From Dermatophagoides farinae (lineage: Eukaryota > Arthropoda > Arachnida > Sarcoptiformes > Pyroglyphidae): 64,000 nucleotides of DNA. The translations under genes and the position numbers were made by a program. The stretch spans positions 598,001 to 662,000 of the forward strand of contig NC_134684.1 in the NCBI RefSeq assembly GCF_024713945.1, read 5' to 3'. The notes under the pieces are model-generated. The model saw nothing but the letters and a program-made list of their open reading frames with translations. It ran no database searches and had not been told where the DNA came from. Positions 48,869 through 60,683 of the stretch are shown here, one piece after another (the first letter of the stretch is position 1; each line of letters starts with the position of its first letter).

Positions 48869-51800
48869 GATCCATCAAATCCATTCATGTCGTCGTCTGT
48901 GATCAATTTTTTTTGCCAAATAAAAATTGATTTAGGATTGAAATTGAAATATATCTGCAAACAAAACAAAAAAGTGTTCATCAAACACCACTTTTCAAAT
49001 CAAACGGAAAAATGATTGATCATTATTTTTTGAGTGTTGAAATATACAATTTTCGCCAAACGTAATGCACTTTAATGGACAAACAATTGGCCATGGTCGT
49101 GTGTGTGTGTGTGTGTATGCTGGTGCTATATGAATGATGATGGAAGTATTTTTCTTTCTTGATGATGATGATGTGGTAACCAATTCTAAAAATGAAAGAA
49201 AAAAGCAAGATTCCTTAATTTTTGGAAAAAAAAATTCATCATCATCATCATTTGGGCCATCAACTATGCAAGTAAGCATGATGAAGAAGAAGAAGAATAA
49301 GAATCCTCATCAAATGAAGAATTTTTTTCTTTTTTTTTGCAAATTCAGAATTTCAAGAGCCACTTCAAACATTATTATTATGATGATGATTACGACTTTC
49401 AACAGTCTTAACAGAAAACATACTTGATGAAATGATTCTTCTTTTGAGTGAAAAAAAATTTCAAAGAAAAAGCTCTCTAAAATATACAAAATTAAAAACC
49501 TCACTCACATCAAAGAAATTTTGTGGAAACAAAACAAAACAAAAAAAAATTTTCTGTTCAATATATATTAATTATTTTGGTTGTCGTCGTCGTCATCGTT
49601 GCCGTTGAGTTGATGACAGACAGACAGACACTTTAAATGGATTCAGATCATCGATTTCTGCATTTCATTTTCATTTTCATTTTTCGTTAATTTCCATTAA
49701 CACATGCGTCTTAAAAATTAATCACTGGTGTCAGTGTGAAAAAAGCACTAAATAAAAAAAAATGAAAATAGTACTTTTGTGGTATTAAGTGTTAAATTTC
49801 AATAACGAAAAAACGAGAACGAGAAAAAAGACAGAAAGATTTTTTTTTATTATTATTTACAAAATATTTCCAAAGGAAAAGAATTTTTTTTCCTTTTCAT
49901 TTGGCTACAAAAAAAGTTTTCTTTCATTTTCATTCTCAGATTGGAATTTTTTTCTTGATTTCAAATTAAAAAACATTGACAAAAAGCTCGACAATCATCA
50001 TGATGATGATGATGATTTTTGTTTCATTTTTTTTCTCGTCTGTCATACATTTTGACCAGTAACGCCCATACAGGCAAAATGAAAATGTCATAAGATCATA
50101 TTTACAATGATTTTATCTTAGATTTTGCGTCAGTTTAGTTTAGGTTTTTTTTTTTTTGATTTTTCTACCCGAGCGAACCCCAGCCGAAAACGAAATTGAA
50201 AAAAAAATTAAATCTTCCCTTGTACAAGGACATCACATATATATATAAATAAAACACAGTGTATCTCCAACTGATTGATTGCAAACTTTCATTTTATTGA
50301 TTCATTCATTCATTTTATTATACCTGTAAATGAAATTGTGATGATCAAATGGAAAACAACAAACAAAAATTTTTTTGCTTACACAAGCAGAAAATCAAAA
50401 AAAAAAACAACAAAAATTGGTCAACACACAATATATAATGTGTAGACTTAGGGTTGTGTTTCCTTTTCGTTTGCTACTACATTCTTTATTTGTTTGTTTT
50501 GTTATTTATCATCCTAATCATCGTCATCATCATTACGATAATAACGAATATGAAAAAAGAATAAATAAATTGAATTTGAGATAATAAAAAAAAAGCAAAT
50601 AGAAAAAAAATTTTGATTGTCACACCAAAACGAAACATACATATATATACAAACGACTATATTTTGACACATTATTAGTATAATATAACCACCACCACCA
50701 CCACCCACCATGTGTTTAATATCCAACTATTATCGAATCACACAAACAATGGACAAACAAACAAATAAAACATGGTGATGAATAATAGAGAACAATGAAT
50801 GAATGAAACGACCAAAAAAGAGAATATTCTATTTGACGATTCCATTGATTGTTATTGTTGTTTTTTGTTGTTGTTGTTGTTGATGACAAATCTATATTCA
50901 CAATAAACCAACGAACCAAAAAAAAAACGAAATAGAAATAGAATGAGATTGAACCAAATGAAATTCTTCTTCTTTTTTTACCAATTCCAAAGAATTTCTT
51001 TTCAAATTATTCCAATAATATAAATGGATCACAACATAACAACAACAACAACAACAACAACAAATCTCATCAAAAAATGAAAGAAAAAACAAGACCCAAA
51101 TCATCATCACAAATGAAATGAAATTAACTAAAATGTGTGTGTGTGTGTGTAGTATTAGAAGTAAATTGTCTTTGTCATTCTAAAACTTTTCATCAAATAG
51201 CGAGAAACAAAAAAAAAAATGAAGTAAAAACCAATTGAACACAAATTACATACAATGTACGGATATATATGTGTGCTATTATAGTTATAATCAAAAAGTT
51301 TGCAAGTTTCAAGTCAAATCAATTTTTTTTTTAACATTTTGTTATCATGTGGATGGATACACAGCAACAATTTTAAATCAAAAGAAGAAAAAAAACGGCC
51401 TTTTTTCGAAATTAACCAACAAACACTTGGTGATTGAATGGTTGGTTGGTTGGTAGGCAGATGGATTGATTGTGGAATGTGAAAAATTACATTCCATGTA
51501 TGAAAGTTTTTCGAAATAACTATTTCACACATCATAATAGGTGATGATGATGGTGGTGATAGCAAAAGGGATACAAAATGGTCAAGATGATTTAATTTAA
51601 CAATGATGATGAGAACAGGAAAGTTTTTTTTTGTTGAAAAACAATCAACACTGATCATGACAGATTAAAAAAAAAATACCAGAAAAGACAAATTAATTAA
51701 TTGGTGAATTAAGAGAAAAATGAAACGAAAAAAAAATTCCTATAATCATAATCTCTAGAAGATTCTGGTTCTTTTGTCTATGAAAAATGAATTTTTCAAC

Positions 51801-52605
51801 CAACAAAAAACATACATTCATCGATTATCATGCGCGATCAATCTATGGAAAAAAAATCATCAAATCCATTTATATCATTATATAAACATAATCTACATTT
51901 GTTCAAAATACACATTTTATTTTGAACAATAGAAAAAAAAACACAATGATAAATGATGTATTTCATTTCATGAGTTCAAATTCGTGTCTTAGTGTCTGTC
52001 TGTGTGTGTGTGTGTTACAAAAAGCAGAAAGTAAAAGAGAAAAAAAATGTTTACCATTTAAACAATTTTTTTTTTTTTTTTTTGATGTACGTCTCTTGAA
52101 CACGAATTTTTTTTTCTTCTTACAAATTCTTAATGGATAATTCGAATCGTATGAATTGTCATCATCTTAAAATCTAGATTCTAGAATCTGAAAATATCAT
52201 CATCATCATCATCATGTTCAGCTTTATTTTTTTAATGGTAAACACAAACACACACACACGGACACTTGATCACGATTCGTTTTGGAGAACATTCATGAAA
52301 AAAGTGGTTGGCTGGTCGGTCGGTCGGTTGGTTGGTTGTTTGATCGGTGGTAATTGTATAGTAAAATATTCATTTAATAACGAAGATAAAGAATCCATTA
52401 AATTGAGAATGAAAACGAAAGCGAAATGAATGAACAAACAAACAGACAGACAAACAAACAGAGAAAAAAACGAAAACATAATTAAAATTAATTCCAAGTT
52501 AATTAGAAAAATTAACCATTTTTAATGACAGACGATTATTCTCTCTCTCTCTCTTTCTCTATCTCTTTTCTGGTTTCAATATAATAATATAAGCCATCTA
52601 TTAAT

Positions 52606-52662
52606 GTTGTTGTTGTTGTTGTTGTTATATAACATTCTTTATTTCAACAACAACAACAACAA
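52606..52662. repeat. (TTG)n / (CAA)n inverted pair
   Basis: About seven GTT units (52606-52626) and six AAC units (52645-52662) face each other across a spacer of about 18 nt, giving a potential long hairpin. Confidence 0.85.
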
Positions 52663-54267
52663 CTAAATTCTAGTTATTATGCTGATGTTAGTATCATCTG
52701 TTAATTTAATGCATAAGAAGAGAAAGAGAGAGAGAGAATCCCCAAGTTTGTAAACAAAGAAAAAAAAATTCAGTTACCATCATCATCAACAGTGTTAAAA
52801 TAGTATCCATCTATCTATCTATACAATACTAGGTGGGTGGCTAAAGGGGTTTTTTTGTTTTGTTTTTTATTTACCACACACACACACTGGGGAAAAAAAA
52901 CATAAAAACAACACGAACACGAAACAAAATACAAACACAGAACAAAACATCATCATCATCATCATGATACTGATCAGATAGATGTGTGGGATATATAATT
53001 ACCAATTAGAATAATTAGGTTTTCTTTTCCTTTTTCTCTCTCTCTCTCCACCGACCCAAATATATAACAATTTATTTTGTCTGTCGAATACATAAAGAAA
53101 GAAAGAAAAAAGTTTTTTTCTTCACCACTTCTGTTCTGTCTACATTTTATTATTATTATTATTATGGAGTTTTTTTCCGATTAAATCAAATTGGAATAAT
53201 TGCAAACAAGAAAAATCATTACATAATAATAACTAAATTTCAACACACACAACAAAAAAAAATTCATAAGATTCTGTCATTCATTGTAGGTCATCATCAT
53301 CACGAATGATAGAATATATGCAAATTACATTCAAAAATGATACACCACACACACAGACACACACACACACGATAAACATATTTCCGTTGTAGTGATTTTT
53401 TACTCTTTTTATTTGGGTTCATTCTTTATTCATTCATTCATTCATTCATTATTTACACACAAAGCAAAACAAAACAAAAAAAAATAGGGTGAATAAATAG
53501 ATTCTTGTTACCGTTGTATTAAAATTTGATAGACTTGTATTTTTTTTAACGCTTCTCTTCTTCCTTCTTATTATTAATGGTTATAAATAATCAAACATTT
53601 TAGTGCGTGTGCGTGTTTATTTTATCGTTTAGCGAATTATTATTATTTTTGTTGTTTTCCATTTATTTATTATCAAATTAGATTATAGAGATTGACAAGC
53701 ATTATCAAATCAAATCACAAAATGTGAATTATAATGAACACAAACAGACCACCACCACCACCACCACCACTACCGTCAACACAATATTGAGGTTGAGAGA
53801 AAGAGAAAAATTCTGGAGAATTTTTTGTTTGTTTGTTCTTCAAAATTATCACATATAATGATTATATATTGGGAAATTCTGGCAAATTCCAAAACAACAG
53901 AATAATCGACACATAATTTGGATAAAAATCTATTTATTTTTTCTCTCACACACATCAATTTTTTTTCAGGATACGAAACACACAAATGTACCAAAGAAAT
54001 CATCAACCAAGAATCATCATTTAGAAATCAAAAAAAAAAAAAAACAATGTATTCTATATGCCTATCACATACACATCATTCACGGCGAACAAAAAAAAAT
54101 CAAAACTACTACGGCAACGACAATTGATGATGTATATATATAAAAAAAGCGAAACCAAAATCCACCCAAAAAAGTATAAATTTCCTTTTTTGCTACTTTT
54201 CAAATGATTTATAATTATAAATTATCATCATTTTCATTTCATTTTATTTATCTGTTATCATAGTTAC

Positions 54268-54295
54268 GCACACACACACACACACACACACACAC
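54268..54295. repeat. (CA)n microsatellite
   Basis: About 14 CA units, 600 bp upstream of the LACTB-like gene. Confidence 0.95.
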
Positions 54296-54907
54296 GCAAA
54301 CTTATGACGATAATCTATGTTCAAATTAATATTCGTGGCTCGTTGTTAATTTGATGATGATGATGATGATTTTGGAGCAACAAAAAAAAAATGAAAAAAA
54401 CGACGTCATTGTTGTTCGTTCGTGTTATATAATCTGGATACGATTCACTCAGTGGGTTAGGAAACAAAGCAAAACAAAACAAAAAAATAGAAACTTTTTT
54501 GTGTGCCAGTGTGTTTTACAGCAGCATTTAATATTCAAAAAAAAATGAAATGAAATTAATTTATTAATCATCAATAGGTCTCTCAAAAACACTTGAAAAA
54601 AAATTGAAAGATAAAAGTATAACAAAAGGTAATCTAGTACCGTGAGTGAAAAAAAAATGATTGAAATACTTAATAATAGTAGCTCTCTGTAGTTATAGAT
54701 TATCAAAAACAACACTCAATTAATCGATCTACACACATCATCAGACAATTGATCATTGTTGTACCACACACACACAGAGAAAATAATAATAGCCAAGCAA
54801 CTACAACAACAACAACAACAACCACGACGACGACAACAACAACAAAAGATTTAATTTTCAAAATTTTCTTTTTTTTTGCACACAACAAATAATAAATACA
54901 TCCAAAA

Positions 54908-56230
54908 ATGATTCGAATTCAATGGAATTATCTTGTATTATTATTGTTATTATTGATCGTAGCTATTATTTGTGATCAAAGTTTCACTACTACCATTTTG
55001 AATGAACCACCATATAAATTGATTCAATCATCATCATCATCGTCGATATTAGCAGAAAGAAATTTTTTTGGCAAAAATTTTACAACAATTAAAGAAGCAA
55101 TTGATGATGGCGAAAATTTTATTGAACAAACAATCGCAAAACTAGGCCTACCATCATTGGTATTTGGCCTAGCACATCGTGGCCGATTAATCTATAATCA
55201 TTCATGGGGTGTATTGGATGTAGAAAATCCAACAACAACAACAACAAATGCTGATATGAATTCACATTATAGAATATGTTCAATATCGAAAACATTTACT
55301 TCAGCATATATAGGCCGATTAGTTGATCAAGGACGATTAACATATAATACTACAGTAAATGAAATTTTGAAATATTTTCCCAATAAACAATGGCAAAATA
55401 AAACGGTGAATCTGACGATTGGACAATTATTATCACATACAGCTGGTACACGGAAAACAAATTTGAATGATTTTGATGATATCGTCAAAAATATTGATTC
55501 ACAATCAACGATTGTAAGAAAATTTGCTAATGATCCATTAATGTTTGAACCAGGAACGGATTGGTCATATTCAAATTATGGCTTTCAAATATTAGGTTCA
55601 ATCATTGAAACAATGGAAAATAAATCTTTCTCCGTGGTAATGAATAATTTTCTACGTCAATATGGATTGAATAATAGTGTTGTTGAAACAAATGATTTAA
55701 TTCTTTCGAATCGTGCAAGATATTTTAGACGAATGGATGTGACAAATTATGTGGATCATCGTTTAATACCAACATCTAAGCTAGATGATTCATTGATTTA
55801 TGAAGGTTATTATGCAGCTGGTGGCATTCTATCAACTGTTGGTGATTTATTGAAATGGGGCCAATTAATGTTGGATGCATTTAATGGTCGACCTGAATCT
55901 ACAATATTGAAAAGTGAAACAGTGAAAACAATGTGGAAATCACATAGTAAAAATCTATCAGATATTGGTGCTCCCGGCAGTGGACAACATTATGGTTATG
56001 GGTGGTTTATAAGCAATCTTACAAATTCGGAGAATTCAATTCTTCAATATAAAGACTATATTTGGCATAGTGGTGGTCTAACTGGTACATCAACCATGCT
56101 GATGATACAACCACAAAGTGAATTCGTGGGTGTTGCTATGACCAACGAAGGAAATACTCTTGGTCTTGATACAATGATTGCCTATATGATTGAAAATGTT
56201 GCCGAATTTATCATCAATTCAAACAATTAA
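54908..56230 (+). CDS. Secreted LACTB-like serine beta-lactamase-fold protein
   Basis: A single-exon frame of 440 residues. The fold is that of class C beta-lactamases/DD-peptidases, as in animal LACTB. All three catalytic motifs are present: SISK (Ser125-x-x-Lys128), YSN (Tyr221-x-Asn223) and HSGG (387-390, equivalent to KTG). Supporting blocks are LLSHTAGTR, FEPGTDWSYSNYGFQILG and YYAAGGILSTVGDLLKWGQL. Unlike mitochondrial LACTB, the N-terminus (about residues 8-22) is a hydrophobic Leu/Ile/Val core typical of a secretion signal, and several N-x-S/T sites follow, so secretion or lumenal location is likely. Lack of introns in a window where nearly every other gene is spliced suggests a retrocopy or transferred origin, but codon use looks like that of the neighbours. 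The substrate is unknown; peptidase or esterase activity is plausible. It ends 89 bp from the convergent HSDL1 gene. Confidence 0.92.
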   Translation: MIRIQWNYLVLLLLLLIVAIICDQSFTTTILNEPPYKLIQSSSSSSILAERNFFGKNFTTIKEAIDDGENFIEQTIAKLGLPSLVFGLAHRGRLIYNHSWGVLDVENPTTTTTNADMNSHYRICSISKTFTSAYIGRLVDQGRLTYNTTVNEILKYFPNKQWQNKTVNLTIGQLLSHTAGTRKTNLNDFDDIVKNIDSQSTIVRKFANDPLMFEPGTDWSYSNYGFQILGSIIETMENKSFSVVMNNFLRQYGLNNSVVETNDLILSNRARYFRRMDVTNYVDHRLIPTSKLDDSLIYEGYYAAGGILSTVGDLLKWGQLMLDAFNGRPESTILKSETVKTMWKSHSKNLSDIGAPGSGQHYGYGWFISNLTNSENSILQYKDYIWHSGGLTGTSTMLMIQPQSEFVGVAMTNEGNTLGLDTMIAYMIENVAEFIINSNN

Positions 56231-56279
56231 TTTTTTTGAACAGTTCAAGTTTCGAAAATTGGTTTGAAATCTATATATA

Positions 56280-56285
56280 AATAAA
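56280..56285 (+). terminator. Candidate polyadenylation signal of the LACTB-like gene
   Basis: AATAAA about 50 nt after the stop codon, inside the 89-bp gap to the convergent gene, so the two transcripts probably overlap. Confidence 0.5.
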
Positions 56286-56319
56286 AAACAAAACTGCTTA
56301 CTGATATATTAAATAATTT

Positions 56320-58085
56320 TCAATTCAATTCAGATTTCTTAATGTTGTCAGATTTTTGTGTTTGCTTCTTGTTGTTGTTGTTGTTTTTTGTGGTTATAGT
56401 TTTTTCACTACTAAAACCATTACCACCACCAACATTATCTGTTGCCGATGATGATGAAAATGTTGATATTATCTTTGTTGTTTTGATCTTGATCGTCTGA
56501 TCTTGCTGCTGTGAAATTTTAAAATGCAATAATTAATTTAAGATGTTTTTCTCTTTTGATCATATTTATACTTACAATTTCTGATGGATGGCCATTATGT
56601 AGTTGGCTTTTATTATCATCATTAATATTGCTACGATAAGTTTTCACAGGTAGATGATTTTTAGTTTTCATTTCTTGTGTATCAACAATTATCGGTTGTT
56701 GTGGATGAGATGTTTTGCATGTCATTTTGACATTTTTCAAATGATGATCTTCAGCTGATTCATTAGAAACAGTCTTACTATTATGAAGCTTTGGTGATTG
56801 TGGTGACTTTGTTGCTGTAGATTTGACCATCAATGGTGGTGGTGTAAGTTTAAAAAGCACATCTTTATTGTTTGACTGTTGATCATACACATTGACTAAT
56901 GGTGATGGTGTTGGAGCATATTTTTTTATCGATTTAATCTGATTAAAATCTATCACCATATCTGATGGTTCTTCACTGGTATTACCAGCACTGCTACCGC
57001 TACCAATGGCATCTAATGAGGAAACTGGCGATGAAGGTGTCAATGGTGATGGAGTAACATCAATTTTCATTGATGATGGTGTACGTTTATGATCACGACC
57101 GGCTATTGTTTGAATGTATGTGGGAAGGAACAGACCGGTAATGAATGTCGTACAACGATGGCCAAAAATAAATATCATTGTATTGAAAATTAGACCACTT
57201 AAACGATGTTTCCAATGTCCATAATGACTGGATTCAAATCCAACTGTCATCAATGCTGAATAGGCAACTAGCCGTGATGGAATTCGGAAAAAATGTTGGC
57301 TGTGAATTTCGAGTGTTAGCTATAAAACATGGTTTCACTGTCTGTACGTATACATTCGAATTATTACATTCGGTGGCTATTGTTTCCGTCAAAGTGTGCA
57401 TAAATGATTTGCCTATTTTGAAAATTGTGCAAGAAAAAGATTTTTTTTTTTATTTCATAAAGAAATGGCCATCTACTGGATACTTACAAGCTGAAAATGT
57501 TGAATATTTTGGAAAACGAAAATCTCCCGCTTGTGAACCAACATTAATTACAATGCCACGATTTTGTTGAACGAAACGTGGCATCAAAATATCCATAATA
57601 ATCAATGGCGCCATTACATTGATCATAATAAGATCGTGTTTAGATACGGAAGATTTCCAAAATTTTTCCGGTTCTGGACAACATGATGTACAGTTCACTA
57701 GGACGACAATCGGATTCACTTCGGCTAATTGCTTTCGTAACTTTTCATATGATTCCGGTTTGGTTACATCAACAGCTATTTTGATAACATGTTTCATCGT
57801 ATTATATTTCTTTCGTATTTGTTGCTCAAGGCGATCAAGTTTTTGAACATTACGTGCTATTAACACCAGATTATAGCCCATCGATGCAAATTCCTGAGTA
57901 AATTCTCGGCCAATAGAACCAGTTGCACCGGAAATAACGGCAAATTCTCCATTATCCGATATATATTTAACACCTAATCCAATTTTTCGTCCATAATTAA
58001 CCAATAGTAAACCAGTTATGAATACGATTGATTTATACACCAAGATCATTGCCATCATATAGCCCAATATTTCTAATAATTCCAT
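56320..58085 (-). CDS. HSDL1: Inactive hydroxysteroid dehydrogenase-like protein 1 (SDR fold), with a one-base frameshift
   Basis: Exons are 58085-57488, 57412-56576 and 56508-56320, all GT..AG. After an N-terminal membrane segment (about 11-30) the Rossmann fold shows SGATGSIG (52-59), NVMAPL and INVGSQAG with Ser184. At Ser+13, where SDR enzymes have the catalytic Tyr, there is Phe197 (FSACK, Lys201 kept). Vertebrate HSDL1 also has Phe there and is considered catalytically inactive, and the C-terminal half (YVQTVKPCFIAN, then ALMTVGFESSHYGHWKHRL) fits it. Exon 2 needs two frames: it changes at an A6 run (57288-57293, T6 in the gene). Total exon length is one base more than a multiple of three, so removing one base gives an open frame of about 540 residues. 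That is either a sequencing indel or a broken allele. A disordered extension of about 190 residues follows the SDR part. The role is probably structural, at ER or mitochondria. Confidence 0.85.
57288..57293. other. Homopolymer frameshift site in HSDL1
   Basis: The A6 run is the point where the coding frame of HSDL1 exon 2 shifts by +1. Upstream the gene reads ...NTRNSQPTF; downstream, one frame over, it reads RIPSRLVAYSALMTVGF. Five bases instead of six would restore one frame. Confidence 0.75.
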
Positions 58086-58565
58086 GTTATCGGATTAAAC
58101 GAAAAAAAAAACAAACACAAATCTGAATGAAAGATATTCACGAATAAAAACTTTTGCTCATTATCGATTCGAAAAGAATTGTTACCATACAAGGTCCATT
58201 ATTGTCGTTAGACATAATTGAATATAAAAGAATTTTCCCTGGAATAATTTGATTAAATAGCACACAAAAATTATCGAATTATTGAATCAATGAAAAAGAA
58301 TGACGAATTAGTTTTTTGTTCACACCAAAATTTCGAACAATTTTTTTCACACACACACACACACATTGTGATGGACAACTAAATCGATGCGAAATTTGAT
58401 TCAATTGATAAAAATAATCGATTGTTTAATAACAATTTCTATATTGTAGAATAATTCGTATATACAACAATTACGAGTCTTTCCTGTTCTACTCTAAATA
58501 CTAAAAAATTGATTGCATTCACAATTTCAATAAAAAAGAAAAATTTCACAATTAACATCTAAAAA
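58086..58565. promoter_or_regulatory. Presumed bidirectional promoter, HSDL1 and unassigned gene
   Basis: A 480-bp interval between head-to-head start codons. It contains a (CA)n run near 58350. No named motif was recognised. Confidence 0.45.
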
Positions 58566-60079
58566 ATGTCATCATCACGTTCATCATCATTATTGTTGCA
58601 TAATACATTGAACAATCTATATTGGCAGCTTTATTTTGATATTTATAGTCAAATACAAGATGTACAATTACTGTCACAATTATCATCGACAAGTATACAA
58701 AAACATATTGAACGTATTGAAAATTTACAAAATCAATTTGATCAATTAATACATGATTATTTTGGACAAAATTCCAATCATTTTGCAAATAATGAATGGA
58801 TTATTAATTCATTGATTGAATTACGAAGATATCTAGAAAGATCTCGAATTGTTGCTGAACTTGCATTGGATCGAATAAATGTTACATCATCATCGCCATC
58901 TCTACTAACAACAAAACAAAAAGAAATTAGCAATGATGATGATTGTTACAATGTTGAAACCCAAAGTGAATCGAATGTTTTGAATGCAATGGCCAATCCA
59001 TTTCATAGTACATCAAACATTTCGAAAACAATTCATTATTATGATCAATGGCAACAACAAACAGCATCCACTGTTGATACATTGTCTATTCATCATGTTG
59101 TTGAGCATGATAATGAATCGAAATCGGTGCAAAGTGTTGAACAACAGCAAAAACAAATAAACTATTCGATTCAAAATATTACTTTAAATGATGATGATGC
59201 AGCAATTATGCAAACAACAGTTGTCAATCAATCAGACAATTTGGTATCGAAACGTCCAAAAATTCCTTTAAAAATATATGATGAAAATGGTCAACCTGTT
59301 GATTTGGCTTCACTATCATCAAGTTTGGCCAGTGCAGCTAAAAAATCGAATAAATCTGATGGTGATGAAAACGTTTCTTCAAGTGCAACAATTGATGAAC
59401 AATCAACTCCATTCAAGGAAGAAAATTTTTCAAAAAATTCTTTCCATAATTGGAAATTGAAAATTCTTTTGGCCGATCTGAATGCATTGAATATGGAAAA
59501 TAAAATTTCCGAATTTATAGCTTTATCATTTGAAGATTCTATAAGTGGTGATGATATTGAAAGACATTTGGAACAATTGTATCGATTAGATGAATACACG
59601 AATGATGAAGAATCGTTTAAAACTCATTTGAATTTTCTTAACAAATTATTTGAATTTTCATTTGTACAATTGTCTTTTATGCTACGTATGTATGATCATC
59701 TCTTGCAAACATATAGCCAAATGGAAGCCAGTTCATCACGAAATGATTTTTTGATCGACTGTTTTGCTGAATTTTTCACTATTGCTCGACCATTAATCAA
59801 CAACATGATAAACAAAGACCATGACCATAATGATGAATGTAATCGAATTCGATTTATTTATTTTAAACGGCTATTTCAACGATTATCAGACATTCGTCAA
59901 AACTATCAAAATGGTTGCCTTGATTTATCAGAGAAAAATGTTCGGTAAGTTTTTGTTTTTGTTTTGTTTCAAATCTATATATTCTCTCTGATCATCATCA
60001 TCATATTTACTTCAGAATCATTTCGATGGCCATTGGATTCATCAATAAAAATCAGTTACAATTCTCTTTTGATGGTTGA
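58566..60079 (+). CDS. Unassigned helical protein, two exons
   Basis: Exon 1 is 58566-59944 and exon 2 is 60016-60079; the 71-nt intron has a GTAAGT donor and a TTCAG acceptor, and the joined frame gives 480 residues. I do not recognise the family. Residues about 10-105 look helical (LNNLYWQLYFDIYSQIQDVQ and following), 110-235 are disordered and polar, and a second helical region of about 160 residues runs from about 300 to the end (KILLADLNALNMENKISEFI, LNFLNKLFEFSFVQLSFMLR). A short piece, PLKIYDENGQPVDLASL, just before it loosely recalls linker motifs of translation factors with HEAT/MIF4G folds, so a MIF4G-like protein is a weak guess. No signal peptide, membrane segment or catalytic motif is seen. 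It lies head-to-head with HSDL1. Confidence 0.8.
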
Positions 60080-60586
60080 GCAAATAAAGTCAGCGATTCT
60101 TTTTCCACTTTTTTTTCCAATGTAATTTAATTTGTGTTTATCAAGCAAATTATGAAAAAAAATTGATATACAGAATAAAACGATTTTTTTTAAAAAAAAA
60201 CGAATAATTTTTTTTTTCATTTATTGACAAATCAAAACAACAAACAATACAAAAAAAAGAACAAAAAAAAAACGGAATGATGACTGTGAAAATTGATAGA
60301 GATTGTACCGGTGGAATATAATGATTCAATGATTGAATTTGTCATCATCATTGAAAATAGAAAAAAAAGAAAATGATTTTGATGATAAGAAACCAAAACA
60401 ATTGAAAAGAATGGACAATGAAAAAAATTTTTTCGCCATAATAATATGTAATGAGCGTCAATATCGTTATGGTTGATTTTGATCAAAGGTAGATATATTT
60501 TATATATTCGAGATGGATTTTAGAAATTTTAGACTAGAATTCCCAAACGGGAAAAATATTCAAATTTCATTCCATTCCATTGTTGA
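60080..60586. other. Gap between two convergent genes
   Basis: About 500 bp of AT-rich sequence with poly-A/T runs. It presumably contains the 3' untranslated regions of both genes; nothing else was seen. Confidence 0.6.
60174..60179 (+). terminator. Candidate polyadenylation signal
   Basis: AATAAA about 95 nt after the stop codon of the unassigned gene; another copy (60083-60088) is only 4 nt after the stop. Confidence 0.45.
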
Positions 60587-60649
60587 TTACATTGGTTGTT
60601 GTTTCGAAACAATAATCGAATGATTTGAATTCATTACTGCTGCTGATGA

Positions 60650-60683
<34 letters not shown>

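Larger units (their letters stand above)
41744..54907. other. 13-kb non-coding stretch
   Basis: I found no convincing exon, RNA gene or mobile-element protein on either strand. It is dominated by AT-rich DNA with (ATC/GAT)n, (CAA/TTG)n, poly-A/T and dinucleotide arrays, several as opposite-strand pairs (CA then TG). Examples are 43011-43264, (TC)n at 48160-48193 and 48831-48865, (CA)n at 48284-48307 and 54268-54295, and a (TTG)n/(CAA)n inverted pair at 52606-52662. It separates the 5' ends of two divergently transcribed genes, so regulatory DNA or long untranslated RNAs could be present. Confidence 0.6.

Noticed and set aside
57253-57570. 105-codon plus-strand open frame
   Set aside because: It is antisense to HSDL1 exon 2 and its intron; the minus strand carries the conserved protein.
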